From Kudoa neothunni (Eukaryota; Cnidaria): 64,000 bases of DNA. The stretch lies in NCBI GenBank assembly GCA_964304625.1, contig OZ199840.1:7254001-7318000 (forward strand). Direction: 5' to 3'. Below are positions 62,072 through 64,000 of this stretch, piece after piece (positions within the stretch are counted from its first letter, which is position 1; every line of letters begins with the position of its first letter). The notes beneath the pieces are model-generated. The model was not told the origin of the DNA. It ran no database searches and saw only the letters and a list, made by a program, of their open reading frames with translations. A program made the translations under genes and the position numbers.

Positions 62072-63626
62072 TTATCCTTCGGTGGATTCGTTGTCGGAAA
62101 ACTTAGTGATTTTTCCTTCAGGTTTGACATTTTTGGGGTTATTTCTCATTCTTTTTTTCACAACGTTGGAATTATTGGTGTGCCTCTTTTTTTCTAATTT
62201 TAATTACCACATAATACGATACTAAGTAAAATAAGTTAACTTGATTGAAGTTTTGATCTCCAAAAATTAATTTCTGATTGCCCTTCTAGAAGAGTCAATG
62301 GGAGTGCCACTTGACTTTCTTCATCGGCGTCGTTGATGGTGATTTTGAGAAAACACTGTTCATCTTCGTGGGCCAACTGTTTATATAGTTGAATGGCATC
62401 TCCCCCATTCGCCATTTCAATAACACCCTAGGACAGACAGTTGGAAGAATCACATTCGAAGCCATTAGAAAAGATTTTTACCTCGTTATCACCTTTGCTA
62501 AAATGAACCCATTTGACTGGAAGCGTATCCTTAAGGGCTTCTTTAATCATTTCTCTGGTAATATTTTCATTAGAACTTATGAATTGGATTAATTTGCCAG
62601 GTTGGAAACCACACTTGGCAGGCTGACATTCAAATGGTAAATAATCAATAACAATGAGACTCATCATAAGGTACTTCATCATCATCATCTTTATATCCGA
62701 TCTGATCGTAGAAACGTTCTCTAGCTTTGTTTTCCTTCTTCTTTTTAGATTTTTCACGATTTTCGTCCCTAAATCCTAATACAACAAATCCAATTAATCA
62801 CCCAACTTACACAGTAAGTTTGGAAATATTATGTTGATTGTCTTCAAAAGTAAACTCAAGCTGTTTGTCATCATTGAAGAATTTTTTGGCTAGATCTTCT
62901 GTTTTGAACTGTACATATAACTTTCCAATAAACTCTTTGGCAGGATTTCTCATCAATCTTATATCATTAACACCCTACCGAATTCAATTATACTAAAAAA
63001 TCCCATATGTGGTAACTACTTCAATATTAAGATCTTGGAAATATTTCTCAATTGTGTCAATGGTGATGGAGTTATTGTGTGGGAACCCGCCCTAAAATTT
63101 TAAATATAGCGTCATGCGAACAATTTTAATCGCCAACCAAAATAACAGTTTGAGGCTTGACGTTGTTGTAGAACTCCTTGGGTGTAATATCAGGAATAGG
63201 ATGATCTTTATGTCGACGGACCGCTAACTTTTCACGATCAACCTACGCAAATAAATATCCTCTATTTTAGGAGCCGAATCTTCAATATATACTTCGAGAA
63301 ATCCATCGTTATTCTGTTCCAAATATTCCAATAGTTTCGTTTTATCGTCACACAATTGCTAGAGTTTATTGAGTAAAAATATCGATTAGAAGTTACTTTC
63401 AATCGGTTGAATGTTAGTAAACAATCCATCTCAACCCCTAATAATCAGTAAAATAGCGAAATAGAGGAAAACGATACATCCATCGTTTTCTTTTATTTTG
63501 CCTTTCAAAAATTTGTCGCGTAACAGGTTGTTGTCACTAAAATAAAACTAAAATTTCTTAGAATACTGGTCGTAATGTATCAACTATTACAGACACTTGC
63601 TTGATAACTTTCTCCTTGGTATCCAT
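62072..63626 (-). CDS. SSB: La ribonucleoprotein (SSB), 11 exons
   Basis: Exons (minus): 63626-63591, 63547-63478, 63437-63397, 63358-63293, 63242-63138, 63091-63020, 62974-62811, 62768-62675, 62622-62482, 62427-62241, 62193-62072. Introns 40-54 nt; every junction GT..AG and in phase; 365 aa. La motif: KQVSFYFSDNNLLRDKFL then WVEMDCLLTFNRL. The residues known to bind the 3' UUU-OH end of RNA in human La (Gln, two aromatics, Asp, Phe) are here Q10, F13, Y14, D23, F25. RRM1: TVILGGFPHNNS, IGKLYVQFKT. A charged linker and then an atypical xRRM: LPVKWVHFSKGDNE joined to GVIEMANGGDAI. The basic tail contains KKKRHTNN and KITKFSDNESTEG, like the human La C-terminus. By homology it binds and protects nascent Pol III transcripts in the nucleus. 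The start is the ATG opening the La motif. Confidence 0.92.
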
Positions 63627-64000
63627 GATAATAGTGCAAAGAGGACCACGCTTTGTTATTACTGCGCGCGGTTCCTGATCGATTTTCTAATCTTTTTTTA
63701 TGTGTTCTTCACCATAATTTGTTACAATTATTCAATATAGGTGTATAAAAAGTGTATCCAGATGTTCGTAAGATTTTGATAAAGTGCGAATGTCGAAATA
63801 ATTAACCACGAAATTAAATATCCAGTAAATTATTATGCACTTTAAAAAATTGAACATAAAAAGGGAAACTCCATTATATAGATTATTTTTAAAAATGGAT
63901 CCAAGAATGTATAAATACAGTCAACTACATTTACTGCACATTTTTGGGAGATAGGGAAAAAGGTGCACAATAAACGTAAGTCACATGCGTATTCGTATAA
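63627..64000. other. upstream region of La; no gene seen
   Basis: AT-rich with a small GC patch at 63640-63690. Presumably holds the La promoter, but no defined element can be named. Confidence 0.4.

Noticed and set aside
61920-62225. 101-codon plus-strand ATG frame with hydrophobic C-terminus
   Set aside because: Overlaps the final two La exons on the other strand, whose phase and basic-tail similarity are convincing; the plus frame is a shadow.
1-64000. CRISPR arrays, operons, bacterial terminators
   Set aside because: No regular direct-repeat array, and the spliced genes and transposon types are eukaryotic.

Overview
This is AT-rich nuclear DNA from a eukaryote, almost certainly an animal. 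The genes recognised are animal or opisthokont types: a BAR-RhoGAP of the RICH class, a LAP1/LULL1-like torsin cofactor, a mitoribosomal mL37/mL65 protein, a BLVRB-like reductase, MITOK/CCDC51, KNL1 and La/SSB. The transposons are also animal types: piggyBac, hAT, Merlin, pogo/Tigger, MULE with FLYWCH, Ty3/gypsy and a Helitron-like element. The window does not fix the species. Very short introns with an AT-rich, transposon-laden background would fit a myxozoan or another compact-intron parasitic animal, but that is a guess.

The main difficulty is that most host genes are cut into many small exons by introns of about 34-71 nt, so they do not appear as long open frames. I rebuilt them by hand from GT..AG borders, codon phase and similarity to families I know. 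The phases close exactly in the BAR-RhoGAP (15 exons), La (11 exons), mL37/mL65 (4), BLVRB-like (3) and MITOK (2) genes, in KNL1 (10 exons, 5' end missing) and in a large unrecognised membrane glycoprotein (8 exons, 5' end missing).

Layout: 1-2 kb, no secure gene. 2.0-9.05 kb (-), BAR-RhoGAP with one 4.8-kb intron holding a piggyBac-type element. 9.6-16 kb, a Tigger MITE, hAT pieces and a Ty3/gypsy element with 89-90-bp LTRs. 16.8-18.1 kb, a decayed FLYWCH MULE. 18.3-21.6 kb, a decayed piggyBac transposon split by a hAT element. 21.9-22.8 kb (-), LAP1-like gene. 23.1-26.7 kb, two more piggyBac-type elements, the second carrying a Merlin element with a perfect 9-bp target duplication. 27-30.5 kb, hAT debris and unassigned exon-like frames. 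30.7-32.9 kb (+), mL37/mL65 and the BLVRB-like gene. 33.1-40 kb, hAT elements, a MITE and a tRNA-derived SINE. 40.9-45.3 kb (-), orphan glycoprotein. 46.5-47.3 kb (-), MITOK. 49.7-50.3 kb (-), a possible C2orf69-like fragment next to KNL1 (50.4-53.6 kb, +). 54.8-57.2 kb, another piggyBac. 57.9-59.9 kb, a full-length but dead Tigger. 59.9-61.5 kb, Helitron-like. 62.1-63.6 kb (-), La.

The host genes do not form one pathway. Two serve mitochondria (mL37/mL65, MITOK), two the nuclear envelope or kinetochore (LAP1-like, KNL1), one RNA metabolism (La) and one Rho signalling at membranes (BAR-RhoGAP).
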